Shown piece by piece: positions 8,319-16,852 of a stretch of 64,000 nucleotides of DNA. The stretch is from Lysinibacillus pinottii (GTDB taxonomy: Bacteria; Bacillota; Bacilli; Bacillales_A; Planococcaceae). Position 1 is the first letter of the stretch. Every line of letters begins with the position of its first letter. The DNA lies in assembly GCF_024753545.1 (NCBI RefSeq), contig NZ_JANTOO010000009.1, positions 62,001-126,000 of the forward strand. The letters are read 5' to 3'. The notes below the pieces were generated by a model, which ran no database searches, was not told where the DNA came from, and worked only from the letters and a program-made list of their open reading frames with translations. Made by a program: the position numbers and the translations under genes.

Positions 8319-8849
8319 TTGACGCTATTTGGCTATTCACTCGAGCAAATCTTTTTGGTGGTTTTGATTTTTTCTGGTCTTGCCACAATACTAGTTATGT
8401 TTTTTGGTGATGCAGTTGAAGGTATTGGGGAAGGACTGCCCATTTTTAATCCGAGTGTCATTCTTTCTTTCATTACATTGATGTCTGCAGCAGGATTTAT
8501 TTTAGAAAAACTAGCCTGGTTCTCTAGCGTTTGGAACATTATTGCTGCATGTATCATCGGCGCTATTTTAAGTACTTTTTTTTATTTATTTGTTCTCGTT
8601 CCACTACGGTCAGCAGATGTTTCATTGGCTTATACGGAAGAATCACTAGGTGGACAATTGGGAAAAGTCATTGTACCCATACCTGTAGATGGCTTTGGAG
8701 AGGTTGTCATTGAAACCACAAGTGGTATGATTTCCAAGCGGGCAACAGGCTATGATAATGAAGCCATTGACTATGATGAAACCGTACTTGTCGTGGATGT
8801 GAAGGATGGTACGCTTTTCGTCAGAACATATGAGAAAAAATTTGTCTAA
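8319..8849 (+). CDS. yuaF: YuaF-like NfeD-family membrane protein
   Basis: A 176-aa protein with three membrane helices (about residues 5-30, 45-65 and 75-100) and a C-terminal OB-like NfeD domain (GGQLGKVIVPIPVDGFGEV onward) on one membrane face. NfeD-like proteins partner flotillins in membrane microdomains; here floT follows after 15 bases. TTG 8319 has AAGGGG at a better distance than the in-frame GTG at 8310, which overlaps that site, so I prefer TTG. Expected to act with FloT in membrane fluidity and stress responses. Confidence 0.85.
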   Translation: MTLFGYSLEQIFLVVLIFSGLATILVMFFGDAVEGIGEGLPIFNPSVILSFITLMSAAGFILEKLAWFSSVWNIIAACIIGAILSTFFYLFVLVPLRSADVSLAYTEESLGGQLGKVIVPIPVDGFGEVVIETTSGMISKRATGYDNEAIDYDETVLVVDVKDGTLFVRTYEKKFV

Positions 8850-8864
8850 AGGAGAGATGAGTCT

Positions 8865-10418
8865 ATGTCAATCGAAATTTTAATCGTTTTAGGAATTGTA
8901 GCATTTGTATTAATAGCACTAGTAGGTTTATATGTATCAAAATATAAAACAGCAGGTCCTGATGAAGCACTGATTGTGACGGGTAGCTATCTCGGCTCTA
9001 AAAATGTACATAAAGATGAGTCGGGGAATCGTATAAAAATTATTCGCGGTGGCGGTACATTCGTATTCCCTATTTTCCAGCAAGCACAGCCATTAAGTTT
9101 ACTATCTAGCAAACTAGAAGTGACAACGCCTGAAGTGTATACGGAGCAGGGTGTTCCGGTAATGGCTGACGGTACAGCCATTATTAAAATAGGTGGCTCT
9201 ATCTCTGAAATCGCAACGGCGGCAGAGCAGTTTTTAGGAAAGCAAAAGGCAGAGCGTGAAGGGGAAGCACGTGAAGTGTTAGAAGGTCATTTACGTTCAA
9301 TTTTAGGCTCCATGACGGTTGAAGAAATCTATAAAAACCGTGATAAATTCTCACAGGAGGTTCAACGTGTTGCTTCTCAGGATTTAGCTAAAATGGGTCT
9401 TGTGATTGTATCTTTCACGATCAAGGATGTACGAGATAAAAATGGCTATTTAGATTCACTCGGTAAACCGAGAATCGCTCAAGTAAAACGAGATGCTGAT
9501 ATTGCGACAGCAGATGCGGAAAAAGAAACACGTATTAAACGCGCAGAAGCATCGAAGGAAGCGCAAAAGGCAGAACTAGAGCGTGCGACAGAAATTGCGG
9601 AAGCGGAAAAAGAAAATCAATTAAAGGTTGCTGAATTCCGTCGTGAGCAAGATATAGCAAAAGCGCGTGCTGACCAAGCCTATGAGCTCGAAACAGCTCG
9701 TGCTAAACAGGAAGTAACGGAGCAAGAAATGCAAATTCGCATTATAGAGCGTCAAAAGCAAATTGAATTAGAAGAAAAAGAGATTCTACGTCGTGAGAAG
9801 CAATATGATTCTGAGGTGAAGAAAAAGGCTGACGCTGATCGTTATGCGGTGGAACAAAATGCAGCTGCCGAAAAAATGCGAGAGCTTGCACAAGCAGATG
9901 CAGAAAAATACCGTATTGAATCCTTAGCAAAAGCAGAAGCGGAAAAAATCAGAATGGATGGTCTTGCTAAAGCTGATGCAGAACGAGCACAAGGGGAGAC
10001 AGAGGCAGATATTATTCGTCTTCGTGGTCTTGCGGAAGCTGAAGCTAAACGTAAAATTGCCGAAGCCTTTGAATATTATGGTCAAGCAGCTGTACTGGAT
10101 ATGGTTGTGCGCATGATGCCGGAATATGCAAAAGAGCTAGCGAGCCCACTTGGTAATATCGATAAGATTACAGTCGTTGATACTGGTGGTGGGGAAGGTA
10201 GTGGCGCAAATAAAGTAACGTCCTATGCGACTAATTTAATGTCTACACTACAAGAGACATTGAAAGAAACTTCTGGCATTGATGTGAAAGAACTGATCGA
10301 GAGCTATGCTGGTAAGCATACATTGCGTCCAGAATTAGAGCAAATTGCCCTAGGCTTAGAAAAAAAGCAGGCACCTGTTGAGGCTGTCGAAACAAAAGAG
10401 ACTGTAGAGCAATCCTAA
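8865..10418 (+). CDS. floT: Flotillin-like protein FloT
   Basis: A 517-aa membrane-anchored scaffold protein. It has an N-terminal hydrophobic hairpin or helix (residues ~3-25), an SPFH/prohibitin domain (~30-200), a long Ala/Glu/Lys-rich coiled coil with EAEKIRMDGLAKADAE-type repeats (~210-400), and a C-terminal oligomerisation region. B. subtilis FloT (YuaG) is 509 aa with the same layout and organises lipid microdomains used by signalling and secretion complexes. ATG follows GGAGAG. It is second in the sigma-W-like operon and is closed by a terminator. Confidence 0.95.
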   Translation: MSIEILIVLGIVAFVLIALVGLYVSKYKTAGPDEALIVTGSYLGSKNVHKDESGNRIKIIRGGGTFVFPIFQQAQPLSLLSSKLEVTTPEVYTEQGVPVMADGTAIIKIGGSISEIATAAEQFLGKQKAEREGEAREVLEGHLRSILGSMTVEEIYKNRDKFSQEVQRVASQDLAKMGLVIVSFTIKDVRDKNGYLDSLGKPRIAQVKRDADIATADAEKETRIKRAEASKEAQKAELERATEIAEAEKENQLKVAEFRREQDIAKARADQAYELETARAKQEVTEQEMQIRIIERQKQIELEEKEILRREKQYDSEVKKKADADRYAVEQNAAAEKMRELAQADAEKYRIESLAKAEAEKIRMDGLAKADAERAQGETEADIIRLRGLAEAEAKRKIAEAFEYYGQAAVLDMVVRMMPEYAKELASPLGNIDKITVVDTGGGEGSGANKVTSYATNLMSTLQETLKETSGIDVKELIESYAGKHTLRPELEQIALGLEKKQAPVEAVETKETVEQS

Positions 10419-10467
10419 TCAACCTAAATTTACTTAAAGAAAAACTACAGCTCTAATTGTGATAGGC

Positions 10468-10520
10468 TCCCTATTAGGTAGACAGATCAAAAAATCTGTT
10501 TATCTAATAGGGATTTTTTT
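10468..10520 (+). terminator. Terminator after floT
   Basis: TCCCTATTAG and ACAGAT pair with ATCTGT and CTAATAGGGA across a short A-rich loop, followed by seven T. From here to 10834 I see no supportable gene; the open frame there lacks a ribosome-binding site and runs antisense into the recombinase. Confidence 0.9.
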
Positions 10521-10834
10521 ATGACAAAATGTTCTTTCACTAATGATGCAGTTTGAGATATCAGGAAAAGAACACATTAAGTGAAGCAGGAAAAAATTTC
10601 CGATGTATTGGTATCTTGGCAATGAAATCAACAGAACACCTAAAAAATATACTATTGAGAGAAATATTTCATTTTACAATAAGGACGTTAATAAAAAATT
10701 TTAATAGCATTCAGGGATGCACCAAAAAAAATCACTCTCTACCTAATGGAAACTCCATATCCACATATTTATGCAAAAAAGCCCAATCCTTTCAAATTGC
10801 GCTAATTTCGTTTTATATTCAATTTTACAAGTGG

Positions 10835-11716
10835 TCACATTATTTTTTCCTGAGAATACCCGTAATTTCTTTGCCAGTTCGGGATGATTTTCAGCTTTGC
10901 CAACTGCTTTTGTTTTGTTTCAGCACTGGTTCTTAAATACCGTCTTGTGGTGTCAATGCTTTTATGTCCTAAAATATCTGCTAAATCCGACAGTGGATTG
11001 CCGCAGTCTAAAAAGCTTCGAGCGAAATAGTGCCGCAGATTGTGGGGGAAAACCATTGCTGGATCAATTCCACATTGCTCTGCTACTTCTTTCATTGCAC
11101 GTGCAATATAGGAACGGCTTATTGGGCTGCCTTTACTGCCCGTAAAAACGATACCGCTTTTCACATTTTTTTCCCTGCAATATAAGGATAAATAACCTTG
11201 TAAGTCCTTATGTATTACAATCGTGCGTACAGTTCCTTTATTCTTAATAAGAACCTTTCCGCTGTTGATAGCCTTAACGGTGATAAACTGCAGTTCCCCT
11301 ATGCGTATTCCTGTGTAGGCAAGCGTCAGCATAATCATCGCGATTTTCGTCTTTTTATTTGTGAAGGCGCTTTCAATTAACTTGTCAAGTTCCTTTTGGG
11401 TAAGCTCATGTTGAGCAGTTGTCTGCTCTTGAATTCTGAGAGCCTTTAGCGTGAAATCATCCAGCCCTATAAATTTAAAAAATTTGTTGACCGCCGCAAT
11501 GCTGCGATTGACGCTTGAAGGTTTCAATCTTATTTCCAATGATTTTTTATACTCTATTAAATATTCTTTTTGCAATTTTCCGTCTTTTTTCTCTAAAAAA
11601 GCAAACAGTTTTAAAATATCTTTTTGATAGCTTCTAATACTATTTTTTGCGTATTCATCATATGTTAAATGTTTAATGAATTTAGGCAAAAAGTCCTTTA
11701 ACGTGTTTAATAGCAT
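10835..11716 (-). CDS. Tyrosine recombinase / integrase (XerD-like)
   Basis: A 293-aa site-specific recombinase. It has a SAM-like core-binding domain (residues ~5-90) and a catalytic domain (~105-280) with the full set: Arg in YTGIRIGEL, His-x-x-Arg in HNLRHYFA, His in LGHKS and Tyr in TTRRYLRT. The length fits Xer and mobile-element recombinases. It is divergent from the SLH surface-protein gene, and a 32-bp perfect palindrome lies between them. It probably mobilised, or still rearranges, this small island; a phase-variation role is possible but untested. Confidence 0.92.
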   Translation of the reverse strand: MLLNTLKDFLPKFIKHLTYDEYAKNSIRSYQKDILKLFAFLEKKDGKLQKEYLIEYKKSLEIRLKPSSVNRSIAAVNKFFKFIGLDDFTLKALRIQEQTTAQHELTQKELDKLIESAFTNKKTKIAMIMLTLAYTGIRIGELQFITVKAINSGKVLIKNKGTVRTIVIHKDLQGYLSLYCREKNVKSGIVFTGSKGSPISRSYIARAMKEVAEQCGIDPAMVFPHNLRHYFARSFLDCGNPLSDLADILGHKSIDTTRRYLRTSAETKQKQLAKLKIIPNWQRNYGYSQEKIM

Positions 11717-11782
11717 AAAAATAATATACTCCTTTTTGACTTTGACACGAGTATATCAGCAAATATTACAATTTACAACACA

Positions 11783-11814
11783 GTTGCGATAAATATAATT
11801 ATATTTATCGCAAC
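11783..11814. repeat. 32-bp perfect palindrome between recombinase and surface-protein genes
   Basis: Arms GTTGCGATAAATA and TATTTATCGCAAC flank a 6-bp centre (TAATTA), so the whole 32 bp reads identically on both strands. It lies 66 bp before the recombinase start. Arm length and centre size resemble a tyrosine-recombinase core site; an operator dyad is the alternative. It lacks the T run of a terminator. Confidence 0.8.
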
Positions 11815-11984
11815 TAAAATAAAAAGATTGGTAAGTAAAGATAGGGGTGGGGCTAGGAGGGAGAAGCATTTTAACACATACTTAGACAATCTTTTTATTA
11901 ACAGAATAAATCACCAAAGTAATATTAATTCAAATTTAAAGTTGTACCTTTAGGAAGTTACTAACAAATTGGAGGTAATGAAAG

Positions 11985-14786
11985 ATGAACTATTTTGAAA
12001 GAATAACCGGTACTGTAAAAGGAATATGCAATAAGTGGACGGTTTCACTACTGTTATTTTTGATAATGTTTTTGTCACTCATGCCGCAGTTTTTGTTGTC
12101 GGTAAATGCGGATAGCGCAGCTACACTGTTTGTATCACCTAGTATAGTTTCCAACGACACCGCTCCTAGAGTGGATGGCGCAACATATGCTACGCTGCAG
12201 GGGGCGATAAATGCAGCACAGGACAATGATACGATTGCTGTAACAGAAGATATAAATCTATCCTCTGCGATTTCAATTATGAAAGATATTACGCTACTAG
12301 CTAGCGGTGGAAATTACAAGGTTACACTGGGTATTAATGCTAATTTTAGGGTTCAGGATGGCTTTGATTTGACTTTGGGAGGGGGCTCGGATACTGAAGT
12401 ACTTACACTTTCAGGTCCCCAGAGAACAATTATAACCGTTGCAAATGGGAATATTGAAATAAACAACGGAGCAAAGCTTTTAGCGACTGGGCCTCGGAAT
12501 ATGGTACTGGATTTATACGATCCGAAGGCATCTGGAAAAATAACCGGCAGACATTTGGAATCTTCTGGATCAATCGCCATTTCGATGACGAATGGTGCCA
12601 GGCTGGAGGAAATCAGTGGCGGAACTATCATTGGTAAAACGCACTCGTTATATATGTATGACGAAGATACAAAAATCAATCTAATTTCGGGCGGCACCTT
12701 CAGAAATTTAGCTGCTTCTCCAGAGAGGTGGGCGAACGTTCAGGTGGATGGTAAGGCACAAATTGGTGAGATATCCAACGGGGATTTTTTTGCGGAACAA
12801 GAGATTGCTGCTCTTCGCCTGCTTCGTGGTGGAACTATTGGAAAAATTAGTGGTGGTCGATTTATTTGTGCCTATACCAAGCTTACTGCAAATTACTATG
12901 GAAGAGGCATTGACATTGTAGCATTGGGCGACCCATCAGGTATCGGTGAAATTTCTGGCGGAACTTTTGATGGAGAGATTGGTGTTCTGCTACTAGAAGA
13001 CGGCGCTTTTATTAACAAGATTAGTGGTGGAACCTTTTTAGGTGGAGAAGCTGGGCTTCAAAATGATATTGGTGGAACTATTGATATCATTAGCAATGCC
13101 ATTATTACTTCGACAAACGTTGGCCTTCTGAATGTTGGTACGATTAATGAAATCGGCAGTAATACAGAAATCACCGGAGATTCTATTGCCCTTTGGAACT
13201 ATGCGTCGAATCATCCCAATGCTATTATCAAGCTCATCAGTGGGGGCAAATTTACCAGTGTCAGCGCATCTGGAGAAGCTTTCCTAAATGAAACGACGGT
13301 AAACATGATTTCTGGCGGCATTTTCATTGGCGGCTTCCATGCAATCAATTCAACTACTTTAAGTAGCACCTCTCCTGCAAAAATCGACACTATATCGGGA
13401 GGCGTTTTCTACGCCCAAACGACAGGCGATCCAAGCTTTGTGACTATAAATCTAGCCAATCCTTTAATTTTGGAACCGTTTTTATTGACTAACAAGGGAA
13501 AAGCACGTTTTTGGGGAAACGAAGGCAGTATTTTTAATGATGAAGCCCTAGTAATCTACCCGGCAGATTACCGTATGAGCACTGCTACTGAAACAATAAG
13601 CGATATTGTAGGTGTGGGATTTAAATATTTGACAAAGTCACTTTATACAGTAAACTTTAATTCCAACGGTGGTTCTGCAGTGGCAGAACAAACGGACATT
13701 CCTCGAAGTAGCCTTATAACCGAGCCAACGCCACCAATCAAAAGTGAGTATACGTTCAGCGGTTGGTATAAAGAAGATACACTAACTAATGCATGGAAAT
13801 TTGATACAGATACTGTTACCGACAACATTACTTTATATGCAAAATGGACAAGTAAAGGTGGCAGTGGTAACAATAACAGTAACAATAACAGTAACAATAA
13901 CAATAGCAGTAACAATAACAATAGCAGCAGTGGAGCACCTTCGGCGACATTACTAGTTCAAGGCATAGACAAGCAATCTGGAGAAATTATCTATAGTAAA
14001 AGTTCAAGTGTGATAGTCGGCACGACAGAAACGATAAACGCCCTGGCTATTGAGGGTTATCACTTGGATACGGGCAGTAAAAAGACGGAAACGATAACGT
14101 TCAAAGCAGGTGAAAACAAGGTTGTATTCTTCTATAGTAAGAACATAGAGGCTATCCCCGAGCTTGAAACTGGTGAACATATCAAGTATATTAACGGCTA
14201 CCCTGACGGCAGCGTAAAGCCAGGAAGCTCAATCACAAGAGCGGAAGCGGCGGCAATATATTTCAGGCTGATAAAAGACGAAAATAAGAATATTGCTGTA
14301 AATGGAACATTCAGTGATGTCGGTGGCGACACATGGTATGCACAGTCGGTCAATTACCTTGCAAGTCAAGGCATACTGGTGGGGTATAGGGATGGCACGT
14401 TCAAGCCTAGACAGACAATTACAAGAGCGGAATTTGCAGCCATAGCTTCAAGATTTGATAACCTATTAACAAACGAAAACACTTCGTTTAAAGATGTCTC
14501 AATCGACCATTGGGCGGCAGCGTATATTGACAGCGCGTATACTAAGGGGTGGATAAATGGCTATCCTGACGGCAGCTTTAGACCGGCAAGTTCAATCACT
14601 CGCGCTGAAGTGGTGAAAATTATTAACAACATGTTAAACCGCAAAATCGAACTTAGCGATATCCCATCGGACGCAGTGCAATATAAGGATTTAACTAAAA
14701 AACATTGGGCGTATTGCTACATCATAGAAGCGTCTACAGAGCATAGCTACACGCGTAAGGATAACGGCTTTGAGCTGTGGAAATAG
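11985..14786 (+). CDS. SLH-domain surface protein with beta-helix, InlB-type and MucBP-like repeats
   Basis: A 933-aa secreted cell-wall-associated protein. In order: signal peptide with hydrophobic core (~residues 18-42); a long region with recurrent ISGGTF-type motifs (~80-520) suggesting a right-handed parallel beta-helix; a Listeria-Bacteroides (InlB B-type) repeat containing FNSNGGS and FSGWY (~555-625); an Asn/Ser-rich linker (~628-652); a MucBP-like segment (~656-722); and three SLH domains (~730-915) with NGYPDGS and ITRAE motifs that bind pyruvylated wall polymer. ATG follows TTGGAGG. Likely an adhesin, acquired with the adjacent recombinase. The ~270 bases upstream hold the palindrome and presumably its promoter. 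Confidence 0.88.
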   Translation: MNYFERITGTVKGICNKWTVSLLLFLIMFLSLMPQFLLSVNADSAATLFVSPSIVSNDTAPRVDGATYATLQGAINAAQDNDTIAVTEDINLSSAISIMKDITLLASGGNYKVTLGINANFRVQDGFDLTLGGGSDTEVLTLSGPQRTIITVANGNIEINNGAKLLATGPRNMVLDLYDPKASGKITGRHLESSGSIAISMTNGARLEEISGGTIIGKTHSLYMYDEDTKINLISGGTFRNLAASPERWANVQVDGKAQIGEISNGDFFAEQEIAALRLLRGGTIGKISGGRFICAYTKLTANYYGRGIDIVALGDPSGIGEISGGTFDGEIGVLLLEDGAFINKISGGTFLGGEAGLQNDIGGTIDIISNAIITSTNVGLLNVGTINEIGSNTEITGDSIALWNYASNHPNAIIKLISGGKFTSVSASGEAFLNETTVNMISGGIFIGGFHAINSTTLSSTSPAKIDTISGGVFYAQTTGDPSFVTINLANPLILEPFLLTNKGKARFWGNEGSIFNDEALVIYPADYRMSTATETISDIVGVGFKYLTKSLYTVNFNSNGGSAVAEQTDIPRSSLITEPTPPIKSEYTFSGWYKEDTLTNAWKFDTDTVTDNITLYAKWTSKGGSGNNNSNNNSNNNNSSNNNNSSSGAPSATLLVQGIDKQSGEIIYSKSSSVIVGTTETINALAIEGYHLDTGSKKTETITFKAGENKVVFFYSKNIEAIPELETGEHIKYINGYPDGSVKPGSSITRAEAAAIYFRLIKDENKNIAVNGTFSDVGGDTWYAQSVNYLASQGILVGYRDGTFKPRQTITRAEFAAIASRFDNLLTNENTSFKDVSIDHWAAAYIDSAYTKGWINGYPDGSFRPASSITRAEVVKIINNMLNRKIELSDIPSDAVQYKDLTKKHWAYCYIIEASTEHSYTRKDNGFELWK
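13863..13930 (+). repeat. Asn/Ser codon repeat inside the surface-protein gene
   Basis: Short tandem AACAATAACAGT-like units encode the low-complexity linker between the InlB-type repeat and the MucBP-like domain. Such a tract can expand or contract by slippage. The antisense poly-Leu open frame over it is not a gene. Confidence 0.85.
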
Positions 14787-14849
14787 TAAAGGAAGTATTT
14801 TCTATTATTTTGTATAGGGGAAATTTATCTGGCTAATTATATTCAAAAG

Positions 14850-15056
14850 TGAACTGCGCTAAATTGTTAGACACATTCTAACAATTAGAAGCGCAGTTTT
14901 TTTATGGATAAATATACGGCTAATAAAAAATTAGAAGCTGTTTTACGTTATTTAAATGGCAAAGTAAGTTATAGAGAATCGGGAAAATGTACGACGGCAA
15001 TTGTCAAACAAACTGTCAAAAGTTATTTGATTTTTAATAACGGTAGCCGAATATAA
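14850..15056 (+). mobile_element. IS3-family (IS150-group-like) insertion sequence remnant
   Basis: The left end TGAACTGCGCTAAATTG (14850-14866, continuing GTTAGACAC) matches the TG-initiated terminal repeats of IS150-group IS3 elements. A fragment of OrfA follows at 14904-15056, beginning MDKYTANKKLEAVLRYLNG, the helix-turn-helix start of these transposases, but it is cut to 50 codons and the catalytic OrfB is absent. The end also folds into a terminator-like stem (AACTGCGCT/AGCGCAGTT with inner ATTGTTAG/CTAACAAT, then seven T) that can stop transcription of the SLH gene. The next ~110 bases to 15166 show no gene. Confidence 0.75.
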
Positions 15057-15166
15057 GCGAAACGAAACAACCAGTCGCCGATTCATTACCAGCAACGATT
15101 GAATGATCTTTTTGATCTCTGTCTTATATAGGAGTTAGTCCCGAATCGATTCATCAGGTCGCTTTG

Positions 15167-15712
15167 TTATTTTTGTTGCTGCCACTCACTTCGGAGCATG
15201 CCATATACAACATGATCCACATAATGATCATAAAGCCATTCTGCTGCTCGTAGGGTGCCCTCTTTCATTAAACCAAGGCGCTCTGGGATTGCGCGACTTT
15301 TTTCATTGCCAACAGCAGCACGAATTTCCACTTTATGAAGTTGTAATGTTTCAAAGGCATATTGTAATAGAGCTTTTACAGCTTTGGTCATAATGCCATG
15401 CCCCTGTGCACCTTCACTAAGCCAGTAGCCAATCGTGCCGATTTTATTAGTGGGATTAATAGTATTAAAGCCAGCGATGCCGACAATTTCATTTTTAAAG
15501 AGAATGACGAGAGAAAGGCTATTATTCGCTTCATACCCCTTGATACAGCCTTCTATATAGGCTTTTGTATCTGCTACTTCCTTTGTATAGTCCAGCCATG
15601 GTAGCCATTCCTTTAAATACTTTCTTGAAGCATCGGTACATGCAAAAACTGCTTCTGCATCCTCTAGGGTAATTGTACGTAAAGATAAATCATCATTAAT
15701 GTAAATATCCAT
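15167..15712 (-). CDS. GNAT acetyltransferase, RimJ/RimL type
   Basis: A 181-aa cytoplasmic acetyltransferase. RimJ/RimL hallmarks are the N-terminal LRTITLEDAEAVFACTD, the central GTIGYWLSEGAQGHGIMTKA acetyl-CoA loop (near residues 89-108) and IPERLGLMKEGTLR towards the C-terminus. B. subtilis YdaF-like enzymes are similar and may modify ribosomal-protein or other amino groups. AGGTGATG precedes the ATG. The next gene upstream on the same strand ends 15 bases away, so the two may be co-transcribed. Confidence 0.92.
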   Translation of the reverse strand: MDIYINDDLSLRTITLEDAEAVFACTDASRKYLKEWLPWLDYTKEVADTKAYIEGCIKGYEANNSLSLVILFKNEIVGIAGFNTINPTNKIGTIGYWLSEGAQGHGIMTKAVKALLQYAFETLQLHKVEIRAAVGNEKSRAIPERLGLMKEGTLRAAEWLYDHYVDHVVYGMLRSEWQQQK

Positions 15713-15727
15713 CTCATCACCTCATTT

Positions 15728-16552
15728 CTATTTTAGTGCATCATGCATAAAGCCTTTCATTTCTCGGCTAAGCACTGTCAGCTCTTCGATAATTTCGCTA
15801 AAATCTTGTACGAGCTGTGCTTGCTCATTCGTGGCATCATTAATTTGTCCCATATTTTGCTTTAGGTTTTCAAGATTTCTATTAATATTACGTAAGGAGG
15901 ATTCTATATTTTCGGTAGCACTAGATGTCTCAAAGGACAATTTTCGAACTTCCTGTGCCACAATATTAAAGCCAGCACCATGTTGTCCAGCGCGAGCGGC
16001 CTCTATGGATGCATTTAAGCCAAGTAAATTGGTTTGGCGGGAAATGCTTTTAATTAAATCCGTTACGGCATTGGTTTTTTCTGAATCCTCTAGGGCATGC
16101 TGTGCCTGCTTATTTATTTCCTCACTAGTCGCCGCTAATTCCTCTGAATGGGAAGCAATTGTATGTACTTTATCCTGTAGGCTATTGACAATATTATCCA
16201 TAGTACTCATATAATCTTCGAGTTTAAGCTCATTATCTATTGGTAGGCCAAACGCTAAGGCACCTACTACTAAACCATTTTCGCGAATGGGGAATGAAAA
16301 AGCATTGATTGCTACGCCGTAAACATCCTTCGGTATAACCACATCTGCATTTTGTCCGTTAAAGGCAATGTAAACATTTTGGTCATTAGCATTTACTTTT
16401 TGTCCATCATGATAGCCTGAATCTACACGTTTACCTGCTAAATACTTGATGACTGTTTCACTGTCCTTTTCAATAACAGCTACAATGGCTTCTTGCTTTA
16501 ATGCAAGGTGAATATAAGGTGCTGCAAGGGCTAAAGCTTCGATAATTTTCAT
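15728..16552 (-). CDS. yfmS: Soluble methyl-accepting chemotaxis-like protein (YfmS-like)
   Basis: A 274-aa protein without membrane helices. An N-terminal sensor-like domain (~residues 1-120) is followed by a short MCP signalling hairpin with the conserved tip ISRQTNLLGLNASIEAARAG near residue 175. Size and order match B. subtilis YfmS, a soluble chemoreceptor of 286 aa. No HAMP domain is present, so it probably senses a cytoplasmic ligand or energy state and signals to CheA through the tip. ATG 16552 follows TTGGAGG; an upstream in-frame start lacks a ribosome-binding site. The ~300 bases upstream to 16852 show no gene. Confidence 0.85.
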   Translation of the reverse strand: MKIIEALALAAPYIHLALKQEAIVAVIEKDSETVIKYLAGKRVDSGYHDGQKVNANDQNVYIAFNGQNADVVIPKDVYGVAINAFSFPIRENGLVVGALAFGLPIDNELKLEDYMSTMDNIVNSLQDKVHTIASHSEELAATSEEINKQAQHALEDSEKTNAVTDLIKSISRQTNLLGLNASIEAARAGQHGAGFNIVAQEVRKLSFETSSATENIESSLRNINRNLENLKQNMGQINDATNEQAQLVQDFSEIIEELTVLSREMKGFMHDALK

Positions 16553-16852
16553 AAAAATTCCTCCAAGTCTAGTCAATGAAAAATGGTTGTGTCATCTGTA
16601 TTCATTGTGACAATGGTTCTAGATGATTACCTTTACTGTAGCATAATATTTGCCAAGTCAAAATAGTAAATTCCTTTTTATAAATAGCGTTGGAAAGAGA
16701 ATTGGATTGTTTTTAAATGTCAATTAAATTTTACTTTTTTTAGTGAAAATGACGATGGATTTGTCCATTTTTTGACGGAGAGGTCGTGTGTTTTGCAAAA
16801 TATTGTATTAAAATAATAGTAGAAATGCTGAAGAGCTGAAGGAGAGAGAGTC

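Noticed and set aside
10553..10936. Plus-strand 127-codon ORF downstream of floT
   Set aside because: No ribosome-binding site, unusual composition, and the 3' part is antisense to the recombinase gene.
13643..13921. Antisense ORF with a poly-leucine start over the surface-protein gene
   Set aside because: It is produced by the Asn/Ser codon repeat read on the other strand.
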